Positions 28,163 to 36,754 of a stretch of 64,000 nucleotides of DNA are shown piece by piece. The notes beneath the pieces are model-generated. The model was not told the DNA's origin and did not search any database. It saw only the letters and a program-made list of their open reading frames with translations. Each line of letters opens with the position of its first letter. Position 1 is the stretch's first letter. A program made the position numbers and the translations under genes. The DNA is taken from contig NZ_QLMA01000003.1 in the NCBI RefSeq assembly GCF_003259435.1, forward strand, positions 310,001-374,000, written 5' to 3'. This DNA is from Chitinophaga dinghuensis. GTDB lineage: Bacteria; Bacteroidota; Bacteroidia; Chitinophagales; Chitinophagaceae.

Positions 28163-28369
28163 ATGATGGCAGGAATACCTTCTAATGCTTTAATGGGAAC
28201 GAAATATCCGAAGAATCGGATGAGGTATTATGGGAAGGAGTTGCAGGCGAAAGAATTTGGAAATAGAAGTGGATTGGAGTGGTATGATTATGCGGCGAGG
28301 CAGTATGATGCACAGGTAGTATCAAACAACAAAATAAAGGGACTATTATTAAATGAGTACCATGGTTAG
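28163..28369 (+). pseudogene. Truncated Rhs core-domain fragment without toxin
   Basis: Sixty-eight codons covering only the end of an Rhs repeat-associated core domain: MAGIPSNALMGTKYPKNRM, then [18 protein letters not shown] stop codon lies directly before it. The frame departs from the core after DAQV, where the functional core would continue GRW and a DPxG-type tip junction. The toxin domain is therefore missing. The reading frame runs 17 bp into a lipoprotein gene. This looks like the scar of a toxin deletion that kept the neighbouring immunity gene. Confidence 0.78.
28166..28317 (+). repeat. Rhs core-tip direct repeat, copy 1
   Basis: A 152-bp segment with about 82% identity and no gaps to 29117-29268. 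Both encode the end of the Rhs core domain. Such shared core segments let displaced toxin tips recombine with a full rhs gene. Confidence 0.8.
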
Positions 28370-28829
28370 ATTATTGGGTATGTTTTTGGCCCTTATGTGT
28401 TGCAGTTGTGGCTTTAATATTACTGATGGTCCGGGACCACAGGTTAGTTCTTCTGTTGAAATTTCGCAGGAAGCCGGAACGTTTATCTGTGAATATAAAG
28501 GAAAAACAGCAGATTCCACCGCAAATGATATTCCCATAAAACAAATTTTTATTGAAAAACAATATCACTTTGTAAGAGACTTTTATCTGAAGAAAGTTAT
28601 AAGTTGTTGCACTTCGCAACTTGTAATAGTTACAGAACAACCATTATCAGGTTACGCTGCTGATTGGAAGCTAAAAGATTTTACAAGACAGTCTTCTTCT
28701 TATAGAGTCATCAAAGAACTGAATGAAGTACAGTGTCCGGATTCCATTTTGTTGAACTATATTAGTCTAAATGGAAAAGGAGAAGCAGGTGGGATAATTA
28801 AAGCATATTATGTGTATAGAGTGAAATAA
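28353..28829 (+). CDS. Small lipoprotein, putative immunity protein
   Basis: A 158-residue protein with a lipobox in ALMCCSCG (Cys near 19), so it would be lipidated and face the periplasm. Met4 is an alternative start. The rest is a small mixed alpha/beta region with two Cys (ISCCTSQ) and no known domain. Its start overlaps the end of a toxin-less Rhs fragment, which is the usual position of an immunity gene. A role in immunity is inferred from position. Confidence 0.55.
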   Translation: MSTMVRLLGMFLALMCCSCGFNITDGPGPQVSSSVEISQEAGTFICEYKGKTADSTANDIPIKQIFIEKQYHFVRDFYLKKVISCCTSQLVIVTEQPLSGYAADWKLKDFTRQSSSYRVIKELNEVQCPDSILLNYISLNGKGEAGGIIKAYYVYRVK

Positions 28830-29074
28830 TTAAACTGTAAACTTACAAATATGTACTTTTCTGATTACTATTAGAATGATACTAAAACTAAATTTACTTT
28901 TTTGATTCGTTGGATGACTGATATACATAACTAAATAAGCATATCAGTAGATATAATTAAACTGAAAGAGAATAGCAAAATATCCCAATTTCTGAATTCT
29001 ATATTAATCGAATGTTTATTCTTCTAAATAGGAAATGGTATCTGAGTTATAATTCAGTATTGGCTCTTTAATGA

Positions 29075-30033
29075 AAGAGATTTAAGAAAAACTATTATTA
29101 TCCGTTTGGGTTGACGATGGCGGGGATTTCTTCTAATGCCCTTGTAGGTACGAAGTATCCTGAGAATCGGATGAAGTATAATGGGAAGGAGGTGCAGAGT
29201 GAAGAGTTTGGAGATGGAAGTGGATTGGAGTGGTATGATTATGGGGCGAGGATGTATGATGCGCAGGTGGGGAGATGGCATGTGGTGGATCCAATGACAG
29301 AAATGGATGATCATTTATCCCCTTACAATTATACTCGTAATAACCCAATAAATTTGGTGGACCCGGATGGTATGTTTTCTACACATACTGATTCAAGTGG
29401 TAGGGTTATAGCAGTCTATAATGATGGTGATTTAGGAGTTTATAGACATATGAATGCTACAAGTGAAAAGGATCTTAAAAAACCTGAAAAGGGCAAAAAA
29501 AAGAAGGGTAATAAAACAAATGATACGTCAAGAGGTGGGGAGAAGATGGGAGAAACTCTTTTTTGGGATGAGTTTATTATTCCTGATACTCAAACTCAGC
29601 TGGGAAAATTGATTTTGGTACTACATGGGATGAGGCCATAAATAACCTTCATGCAGAAGCGAAGAAAATAGTTGATCTAAAAGAAATTGGAGAAAAATCA
29701 AAATTGAATCAGCCATTTGATCTGAAAAATGTTAAAACCTATGCTCCATATGGTCCAATGACTGGCAGATTATTAGATGGAAAGTATCATACAGCTCGTT
29801 CCGCCGGCAATTATCTAGCTGGTCTCAATGGAAGAACTGGAAGGTTCCTTGGACGTGGAATAACTTTTGAAACTTATATGAAATTAGCAGGAGCTTTGCA
29901 ACAAGGGCAATACAATAAAGTAAATGCAGCAAAGATTGTTTTATTCGGAACAAGTTATGGACCCACCCCTTGGTATGGAGAACAGGAATATACAGGAAGG
30001 ATGGTCAAATTAGGTTGGTTTTCATCAAGATAA
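29075..30033 (+). pseudogene. Orphan Rhs tip with C-terminal toxin domain, frameshifted
   Basis: The open frame starts after a stop at 29072 and enters the Rhs core mid-motif ([17 protein letters not shown]), so the large N-terminal shell is absent. It runs through [12 protein letters not shown] and [11 protein letters not shown], the core/tip junction, into a variable region that stops at 29641. In the +2 frame, coding resumes at about 29605 ([19 protein letters not shown]) and continues to 30033 with YGPMTGRLLDGKYHTARS and AGNYLAGLNGRTG. Adding one A to the A4 run at 29605-29608 restores a single frame. The toxin domain vaguely resembles polymorphic toxin type 44, at low confidence. It is probably inactive as it stands. 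Confidence 0.8.
29117..29268 (+). repeat. Rhs core-tip direct repeat, copy 2
   Basis: Gap-free partner of 28166-28317 with 27 differences in 152 positions by hand count. Most differences are in third codon positions, indicating past selection on the encoded protein. Confidence 0.8.
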
Positions 30034-30060
30034 GAGCATTCATATTAAAACCCATACATA

Positions 30061-30507
30061 ATGAGAATATTAGTCATTGGAGGAATAGTTATTGGTATCG
30101 GCTTCGCTTTGTTCATCTTATTTTATGTAACCATTCCTAGTCGAAATGCAGATGTATATAACGAAGTAATTGCTTTGCAGTCTTCAAATGGAAAATCGCG
30201 TATATACTTGAAGAAAAAGGTTTGGGGAATGACTTCTGATAATCAGGTAATTGTTATTTCAAATTCTGCGAACAAGGAGTTCGAACCAAATAAGAATGCG
30301 GATTATTTTTTTTCCGGACTTGTACCTTTTTTGTATAAGTTCGATCACGATACATTATTTATTTATACATTGGAAAGTGCCAATGTTCCGCCCAATTTTC
30401 ATTCGGATATCCATGTCATTCAAAATATAATGGATAGTCCTGAGCTATATAAATTATATGACAATGAATCATATAAGAAATTAGGAATCAGTTTGCTAAG
30501 CCGTTGA
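30061..30507 (+). CDS. Membrane-anchored putative immunity protein
   Basis: A 148-residue protein with one N-terminal transmembrane segment (ILVIGGIVIGIGFALFILF) and a soluble extracytoplasmic part. It starts 27 bp after the end of the frameshifted Rhs toxin tip on the same strand, the usual place of the cognate immunity gene. No family recognised. If correct, the toxin would act in or cross the periplasm. Confidence 0.58.
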   Translation: MRILVIGGIVIGIGFALFILFYVTIPSRNADVYNEVIALQSSNGKSRIYLKKKVWGMTSDNQVIVISNSANKEFEPNKNADYFFSGLVPFLYKFDHDTLFIYTLESANVPPNFHSDIHVIQNIMDSPELYKLYDNESYKKLGISLLSR

Positions 30508-30595
30508 CGGCTTAGGGTTGAATTATAGATGGAAGGTATTGATTGAGATTAAACTTTTAAATAAGAGCGATATCTAAATTAATTTATAATGTAAA

Positions 30596-30627
30596 GAGCC
30601 GGAGGCCATGACCTCTGGCTTTTTGCA
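30596..30627. terminator. Hairpin terminator
   Basis: AGAGCCGGAGG / CCTCTGGCT stem followed by T5. It lies between the immunity gene and the convergent regulator fragment. Confidence 0.6.
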
Positions 30628-30638
30628 TCTGTTTAAGT

Positions 30639-30895
30639 TTAAAATTTATTAATAAGTGCATCCAGCGTATAAAGGATATGCTGTTTATCTTCCTCCGGAA
30701 AAGAAGCAAAATCGTTCAGCCTTTTAAGCATAGCCTGGTCTTTAAGCACATCCTGCTTTTTAGTCTCCCCTAACAGAAACCCCACGGTAGTATCCAGAAC
30801 GTTAGCAATATTCTTCACTACATCGATAGTGGGTTTTACTTCATCTCGTTCATACTTACCGATAATAGAATGATGCACGCCGAGTTGCCGCGACG
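30639..30895 (-). pseudogene. 5'-truncated XRE-type HTH regulator fragment
   Basis: The open frame encodes the second half of an XRE-family HTH domain (SRQLGVHHSIIGKYERDEVKP) followed by a C-terminal helical region (about 45 residues). The first two helices are missing: the frame continues upstream into DNA of the adjacent toxin gene, and only a GTG inside the recognition helix could start it. Its higher GC content differs from the flanks. It probably lost its 5' end when it was joined to the toxin remnant near 30896. Confidence 0.7.
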
Positions 30896-30906
30896 TTGAA
30901 TATGCA

Positions 30907-31389
30907 GTGAAATTTTCAGTGACAGTTAAATATCAAGCGAATTTGACTAAAAGTGATGTGGAAGGGAATAAGGATATAAAGAATAATTATATTAGGGTTG
31001 AAGAAAGTAATCTAGAAGGAAGCTCCTATACAATGACTCGCAATTCTCAGAGTGGTGGAAATGTGGGATTATATATTACACCGGATGTCAATAGACCAGA
31101 AACGACAACTGAGTCACACGAATACGGACATGGAATCGGTTTGACTCATGCTGGTTTTAATCAGCTTGGAAAAGGTCAACCGAATATAATGGTAGCTAGA
31201 AATAGTATTGTTGATCCAGAATATCAACTTGATCCGAACGCAGAACCTAATAAAATGGATGGTGGTTTCGTTAATCCTGATAAACGCAAAGTACCCCAAC
31301 AAAATATTAACGATTTGAACTTAGGGGCACTTGAATTTATCAACGGGAAAACAAATGTCGGTATTTTTGTAAATAAATATTTTGAATAA
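30907..31389 (+). pseudogene. Metzincin-type zinc metalloprotease toxin tip, 5'-truncated
   Basis: About 160 codons of a polymorphic toxin C-terminal domain without its Rhs core. The metal-binding motif HEYGHGIGLTH (residues 71-81 from the GTG) fits HExxHxxGxxH of metzincins, and PNIM at about 96 could be the Met-turn. The coding frame extends upstream only to the junction with a truncated regulator (near 30896). The first in-frame start is GTG at 30907. No signal peptide is visible, so it is not expected to be exported on its own. The catalytic domain itself looks complete. Confidence 0.75.
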
Positions 31390-31390
31390 T

Positions 31391-31789
31391 ATGGTGATTA
31401 GTTTAGGACTTTGTTTGGTATTAATGCCAATAAAACCTGCAATAAGTATAACCCAACCCAAGCCATCGGATTCCCTCCATATTCCATATTTTGACCAAAA
31501 GATTTGGCAATTAGATTCGCTTGGGTGTTTAGATAAAAGAGCTGATTTCTCTGAAACGTTATTATTAAATAAGGATGGCATGATTGGTAAAAGAAGGGTG
31601 TTTATTGAGGCTCTCCTTGGAGTGCCCAATCGTTGGTCATATGATAAAAAGAATGCTTATTATTATATGACATCTGGTATTCAATGTCAGGAAAATTACT
31701 ATCGTAATGGTAATTTAGTAGAGGTGTTGACGTTATGTCTAACATATAAAGGAGATACTTTAACAGATTTAATAGTATTCTTTCCATAA
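31391..31789 (+). CDS. Secreted putative immunity protein for the metalloprotease tip
   Basis: A 132-residue protein starting 1 bp after the protease stop. A hydrophobic signal segment (MVISLGLCLVLMPIKPAIS) is followed by a small domain with RRVFIEALLGVPNRW and AYYYMTSGIQCQENYY, similar in pattern to BamE/SmpA-like small periplasmic domains. Tight spacing to the toxin and export signal suggest a periplasmic immunity protein. The pairing is inferred. Confidence 0.6.
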   Translation: MVISLGLCLVLMPIKPAISITQPKPSDSLHIPYFDQKIWQLDSLGCLDKRADFSETLLLNKDGMIGKRRVFIEALLGVPNRWSYDKKNAYYYMTSGIQCQENYYRNGNLVEVLTLCLTYKGDTLTDLIVFFP

Positions 31790-32064
31790 GGTTTATAAGG
31801 GTTATCGTCTTTTATATAATTGTATTGAGCAAAACCTGCGTGGAAAAGAGCCAAGTAGGTGAGGGAACTTGACCAACAGATAGATTTGCTTTTAGATTTT
31901 GTTGAAAGAAGGATGGATGGTATTAAGATAGGATGTGAGAAAAGCTTATATTTTACTACTTAATAACTGCAATATTGAACTGAGGAGTATGAAAAATAGG
32001 CGGCAATTATTTGCTTCCTTAATGAACGATCTTGCAAATACTGATCTTTAGTAAATGTAATTGT

Positions 32065-32430
32065 ATGCTGTATATAGATAAGAATGAAGGTTTGATTAAT
32101 TATTTATCAGGAAAGTATAGCTTAATAAGCTCCAAGTTATATAGAATGGATATTTATAATGATGCTAAATCAGATCTGATAGTTGATTTATATTTTGAGT
32201 TATTGTATACACCGGTAAATAGTCGGATCAAGCTTACTTTTACCGAGATTGAAGAGTACTCATTTTACCATCATCGGAGTAATTATTTCTATAATGTTGA
32301 ACGATTAAAGTTTCTTAGAAAAGATAACTTTATGTATCTAAGTATAGATCCATACGATGAAGACCAGAATATTTCAATTGAAGATCGGGATTTTATTCTG
32401 AGTAAGAATGTAGAAGGTTATTTTATATAA
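32065..32430 (+). CDS. Orphan immunity-like protein, unknown
   Basis: A 121-residue acidic, Tyr-rich cytoplasmic protein starting MLYIDKNEGLINYLSG; an in-frame TTG at 32032 would add 11 residues. No signal or membrane segment is visible. The acidic, aromatic composition is common among immunity proteins of toxin arrays. No toxin fragment directly precedes it. Family not recognised. Confidence 0.45.
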   Translation: MLYIDKNEGLINYLSGKYSLISSKLYRMDIYNDAKSDLIVDLYFELLYTPVNSRIKLTFTEIEEYSFYHHRSNYFYNVERLKFLRKDNFMYLSIDPYDEDQNISIEDRDFILSKNVEGYFI

Positions 32431-32739
32431 CTTGTAGTAAGCCACGGCCACTGCCTGCTGACCGATGGAACAGCTATGCCATTGACTGCTTCTCTTGCTT
32501 TCTGGAAAGTTTTGGGTGCTTGATAAAAATAAGATGGTGACTCATTAGTTCTGCTGAGATAAATATTAATCAAATCCCAGAAAGAAATCGTTGTTGTGTA
32601 TCATATATTAGTGACAACGTATGGAGGCCAAAATGAATAGGTGTATTATCTAAAACTGAATGGTTCGTACTGAAATAAGTTGAACGTTAAATGATTATCC
32701 TGTTTGCATTTATCTGCCTGGATTTTTCTTTCTATAGAT
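32431..32739. other. Gap with a gene-end remnant
   Basis: About 310 bp without an intact gene. The first 90 bp (32434-32523) are GC-richer than the surroundings and read as HGHCLLTDGTAMPLTASLAF until a stop. This looks like the 3' end of a decayed gene. The remainder is AT-rich with no visible signal. Confidence 0.4.
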
Positions 32740-33144
32740 ATGGATTATACAATTAAAAAGTTGGTGTCTAATCTTGAGCAAAACCCTGCTCTCACTCTTG
32801 TAGAGTTTGGAATGGTTGTTCAGAGCCTTCCATTTGATTTCCCCTTGGATTATTTAGACTATATGAAGGAATGTAACGGAGGAGAAGGTGTGATTGGCGA
32901 AGATGGTAGATATATTCGTTTTTGGCCATTAGAGGAGTTGATGAAGGCTAATGAGGATTATTCAGTTAGTGAATTTGCACCTGGACTCTTTTTCATTGGT
33001 ACAGATGGTGGAGGTACTGCATTGGGATTTAAAAAAGCAACTGGTGCTTTTATAGAGATTTCATTTATAGGAATGTCTGATAATGATGCTGTTGAGCGGG
33101 GCTGGACTTTTGAAGAATTTCTGGTCTTCTTGTCAAGGGCCTAG
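32740..33144 (+). CDS. SMI1/KNR4 (SUKH) family immunity protein
   Basis: A 134-residue SUKH-domain protein. The core shows LPFDFPLDYLDYMKECNGGEGV, then YIRFWPLEELMKANEDY, FFIGTDGGGTALGFKK and a C-terminal FEEFLVFLS. SUKH proteins are the commonest immunity proteins of polymorphic toxin systems, typically neutralising nuclease toxins in the cytoplasm. I chose ATG 32740 since the upstream frame start has no family character. No toxin gene precedes it, so it is an orphan immunity gene kept by the island. Confidence 0.85.
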   Translation: MDYTIKKLVSNLEQNPALTLVEFGMVVQSLPFDFPLDYLDYMKECNGGEGVIGEDGRYIRFWPLEELMKANEDYSVSEFAPGLFFIGTDGGGTALGFKKATGAFIEISFIGMSDNDAVERGWTFEEFLVFLSRA

Positions 33145-33253
33145 TATTATTCAATTTATTTGTCGATTATTATATAACAAGGCCTTCAGTTAAAAGCGGT
33201 GTTTTTTACAACTGTTTAAGTTTAATTTTTTTGATCAACACATCTATCTACAA

Positions 33254-33622
33254 ATGTTACAGTTACACCTTAAAAGTAAATGGAAAACTAAGTCGTTTAC
33301 AGAGCGAAGATTTTTTATACTAGTACTCTTTTTGGTACCTAATATTATGTATGGCCAGGTTGATAACTACTATATAAGTACTCCTAGAAAGAGTATTGAG
33401 CGTGCGTATTACTTTAGGATAATGGACTCATTAGTTGCAGTAGCCCCCAACGATACCTTATATGAATGTCTTAATTGTGTGCGATTTATGAAGGATGAAA
33501 CGGGGATACCATCAACTGGAAAGGTTACATATTTTGGGCAGTTTGATTTTACGAAGGAAGATTTGCGGAAATGGCATGACTGGTATGATAAGAAATACAA
33601 TAAGCAAAAAACTTCAACATAA
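33254..33622 (+). CDS. Small secreted protein, unknown
   Basis: A 122-residue protein with a late signal peptide (FFILVLFLVPNIMYGQ, cleavage near residue 34) and a mature part of about 88 residues rich in Tyr, Lys and Asp, with a CLNC motif. No family recognised. Its position within the toxin/immunity island suggests a periplasmic immunity protein; evidence is contextual. Confidence 0.45.
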   Translation: MLQLHLKSKWKTKSFTERRFFILVLFLVPNIMYGQVDNYYISTPRKSIERAYYFRIMDSLVAVAPNDTLYECLNCVRFMKDETGIPSTGKVTYFGQFDFTKEDLRKWHDWYDKKYNKQKTST

Positions 33623-33774
33623 TCCTCATCTATTAATAAAAGTATTACATGATTTGGTTAATGCCTATACTAATTACATGAATACTTGGAAAACAGATTT
33701 TTTTAATAAAATAACGATGAAGAAGGATGAATTTTTTATCTCTTGATACACCTACAGTAATAAAATGTTAAAGA

Positions 33775-34374
33775 ATGAAATATTTAGCTATAATATTTAA
33801 TGGTATTTTGATTTCAATGCAATTGCTTATTAGTTGCAAAAATGCAAATAATCATAAGGAAGGTCAGGACATTATCGATTCTAACAAAAATGATAGTCTG
33901 AAATACAATAATCTTATAGATAAGACCATTAATGAGTTGGATGAAGATTCAGTAGAGCTTAGCAGTATTTATAATTCATATTTACAACAGTATTCCGATT
34001 CGATAAAAATTGATACAACATTTAATTATAGTGGTAGTAAAGTTCAGATCTGTTTCCAACATTATTGTACATATGACAGCACCTTGATATTACCAGAAAA
34101 GTATATTGAGATTTACGGGATAAAAAAATTCGTTACACACAGCTTTGAATCTTCGTTAAGTGTGAAGATGAATGGTAAACGTATTATTGACACAATCATT
34201 AAGAGAAGTATGTTTGAAGATACTATTCAGACTGAGTTAGTAAAATATGGAGTGCTATTATATCCTAATTTGACTTTTAATAAAAAGAATCAAATTGAAA
34301 TTGATTATAGTCTATCCATTCCGCTCACAGATGTTGGTAGAATGGTTTCATTTCCAATAAATAACATTAAGTAG
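33775..34374 (+). CDS. Putative lipoprotein, unknown
   Basis: A 199-residue protein with a lipoprotein signal (lipobox LLISC, Cys21) and a disordered Asn/Lys/Asp linker. The second half (about 80-199) is predicted beta-rich with FQHYCTYDSTLILPEKY and a C-terminal IPLTDVGRMVSFPI. No family named. It is the last gene of the AT-rich island, on the same strand as the immunity genes. Confidence 0.5.
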   Translation: MKYLAIIFNGILISMQLLISCKNANNHKEGQDIIDSNKNDSLKYNNLIDKTINELDEDSVELSSIYNSYLQQYSDSIKIDTTFNYSGSKVQICFQHYCTYDSTLILPEKYIEIYGIKKFVTHSFESSLSVKMNGKRIIDTIIKRSMFEDTIQTELVKYGVLLYPNLTFNKKNQIEIDYSLSIPLTDVGRMVSFPINNIK

Positions 34375-34502
34375 TTAACGACAATGCCATCTCTTTAATT
34401 TGTGAGGGACTACATATTTTCCGTCGGTGTCTAATAGTTCCAAATAGAAATGTCCATTGGGAATTATTGAGTTGGAGATTTATTATTAATGATGAAACTT
34501 TC

Positions 34503-35906
34503 CTAGAAATTATACCCCATCCTCAACTTTACAGGGTCCGTCCTCGGAACATGACTATTATACAAGAAATCAAATAAAAGACTCACGTCTCCTTTCATTT
34601 TTGAGCTTACCTTATATTTCTTTTTGATTCCTAATAATGCACTCTGCGTCCAAGATTCGGGGTTAGGGATATTGGTGGTAACCTGGATGGGTTGGTAGTT
34701 TTGTTCATAGCCGCCATTCAGGAAGAAAGTGTTTTTGAGTTTCCAGTCTACAAATGAGCGGAGTCCAAGACCTTCGTTACTGAAGGCGATGTGATTAAAG
34801 CCCTGACCTAATCCTAATTTATAGGCCATGCCTATTCCTGCGACACCATTTTTATGAAATTTATAGCCGATTTGAGCGGCGATATCGCTGGTAGTAGGGT
34901 AAAAGTTGGTGTTTCGCTGAAACTGGATATTTCCGCCGTATTCGAGTCTCTGTATGAATCTTTTAGATTTCATTTCATTGGGCTTGAAGTTGGGCATTTC
35001 ACCTGCATTATCCAGATCGGGAAAGTTCTTTTTGAGTTCATTCATTTTGGCGCGGGCTTCTCCCATAGAGGCGCTTACGGCCTGTGAGGCGTTGGGCCCT
35101 CCGCCAAGTCTTTGCTGAATAGCTTGTTCAACCTGGTTCCGGGTCTGTAAACCTTCTAAGTTGGGCGTTTCTCCACTGCCGCCTGCGCCAGTGCCAAGTA
35201 GGCTGGCGAGATAGCTGTTTTTAGCCATAAAGTCGTTATAGGCAGGGATTTTCTGCGCTATTTCCAGCGCTTTCTTTTCTACTTTCTTATGATCGCTGAA
35301 GGTTTCTTTCAGTTCTTTTACCTGTGCGGCATAGTAGTAGGCTTCCTTATTGATGCCTTTAAGACTCCCTGCGAGATCCGGTATTTTTCCCAGTTGGGCA
35401 TTCAGCAGTTGTCTGCGGGACTGGATAAAAGATTTTGCCTCATTCAATACAGCCAGCTTATCCTGTAGAGCGGTGACGGATTCCAGACTACTGTTCAGTT
35501 TGGGCAATTGTACACCCTGGGCCTGTTTGAGAAAACTGAGCGTATTAAAGAGCGAATCTGTACTTAGGTTGTTTCCTAAGAGCTTTTTGCCTGGAATATG
35601 ATCGGCTTTGGACTTTAGTTTATTTTTCAGAGCGGTATACTTATCCTGACTTTGGTCGAACATTTTTCTTGCTGAAGTGGAATCTATCTTCATCATGCGC
35701 TTTTTCATCTTCTCTTCATATTTGGAAAGACGATTCAACGCTTTTTCAGTTCTTTTAGTCAGTTGCCGATCCAGTACATCTGCTTTACGCTGGACGGTAT
35801 TGTAATATTTATTCGGGATGTCTATGCTTTTCTTTATTAGGCTATCCTGTGCATTTACATGGATAGTGCATACAGCAAGAAGAATGATCAGGTATACGGG
35901 TCGCAT
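34503..35906 (-). CDS. Outer-membrane protein with periplasmic coiled coil, unknown
   Basis: A 467-residue secreted protein (signal ends near VNAQ). Residues about 25-310 are almost entirely helical and charged, with repeated Lys/Glu/Gln heptads and a Gly-rich break near 245. The last 150 residues alternate beta-strand-like segments and end in GYNF, typical of an outer-membrane beta barrel. This layout suggests a barrel with a long periplasmic stalk. I do not recognise a named family, and no operon partner is adjacent. Confidence 0.6.
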   Translation of the reverse strand: MRPVYLIILLAVCTIHVNAQDSLIKKSIDIPNKYYNTVQRKADVLDRQLTKRTEKALNRLSKYEEKMKKRMMKIDSTSARKMFDQSQDKYTALKNKLKSKADHIPGKKLLGNNLSTDSLFNTLSFLKQAQGVQLPKLNSSLESVTALQDKLAVLNEAKSFIQSRRQLLNAQLGKIPDLAGSLKGINKEAYYYAAQVKELKETFSDHKKVEKKALEIAQKIPAYNDFMAKNSYLASLLGTGAGGSGETPNLEGLQTRNQVEQAIQQRLGGGPNASQAVSASMGEARAKMNELKKNFPDLDNAGEMPNFKPNEMKSKRFIQRLEYGGNIQFQRNTNFYPTTSDIAAQIGYKFHKNGVAGIGMAYKLGLGQGFNHIAFSNEGLGLRSFVDWKLKNTFFLNGGYEQNYQPIQVTTNIPNPESWTQSALLGIKKKYKVSSKMKGDVSLLFDFLYNSHVPRTDPVKLRMGYNF

Positions 35907-36149
35907 TAAATAAAGTTAATATTAGGGCTAATGGATGTTGGACAAATATAGGATAATATTGATATTCAGAATGACAGAGATACTGAAGATTGTGATAGGA
36001 GTGATTGTTTAGTCGTTCCGGATACAAGTAATGAGATTATTTTGTAGCTTGATTAGGGGCTGATTTGTTCAATCATGAAAGGATAGGGCGAGCATTCGCA
36101 GTTTATAAAAGGCATTCATATTTTAATCAAAATAATATCCTTGTACCTT

Positions 36150-36632
36150 ATGCAGCATACCAGTTTTAAAAAATATCCTCTTCCCTTTTTGTTGTGTGGC
36201 TTATTCCTTTCAATGTCAGGTTGCGTACCACCACAGCAGAAAAACGTTAAAATAGCAGTGGGAAATACGTCACTCAGTGAACAGCGACTTAAAATTCTTG
36301 ACAGTGTGGTGTCGTTTAAAGTAGCTTATGAACGATCTCTCAACAAAGCGGAATACAGTAGTGGGCTGGAGGCTGACAAGAAGGCTTATTACAATGCTTT
36401 ACATCGACTTAAATCCGCCAGGGAGGAGGTCTCCGGCAGTATCAATTTGTTATTGGCTGATACTTCTTATGGAATAAAGGAGATGGTGTCTTTCACATTT
36501 GTAGATCCATTATCCTCTTATATAAGTCCTTGCGCTTTAATTTCCAGGAGAGAATTGCTGAAGTTAACCTTGTATAATTTGAAATATATTTCATCCGATT
36601 CTGCTTTTGTTTGTCCTGGAGAACATCGATGA
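36150..36632 (+). CDS. Small lipoprotein, unknown
   Basis: A 160-residue protein starting MQHTSFKKY with a lipobox in LSMSGC (Cys near 25) and a helical Ala/Lys/Glu-rich mature part. An in-frame TTG nine bases upstream is less likely. No family recognised. It stands alone between two minus-strand genes. Confidence 0.5.
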   Translation: MQHTSFKKYPLPFLLCGLFLSMSGCVPPQQKNVKIAVGNTSLSEQRLKILDSVVSFKVAYERSLNKAEYSSGLEADKKAYYNALHRLKSAREEVSGSINLLLADTSYGIKEMVSFTFVDPLSSYISPCALISRRELLKLTLYNLKYISSDSAFVCPGEHR

Positions 36633-36710
36633 AGCAGGAGTGAGGAGGAGTGGGGTTTGAATTTTTTTTTTCTTTTCCTGTGATTTTTTCCTCTCTTACG
36701 CGAATAATAA

Positions 36711-36747
36711 AACAGTAGTGAGATGACAGCTGCACCTCACTACTGTT
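36711..36747 (-). terminator. Terminator of the TonB-dependent receptor gene
   Basis: A perfect 12-bp stem AACAGTAGTGAG / CTCACTACTGTT with a 13-nt loop, just past the receptor stop codon on the minus strand. Confidence 0.7.
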
Positions 36748-36754
36748 GTTTCAC

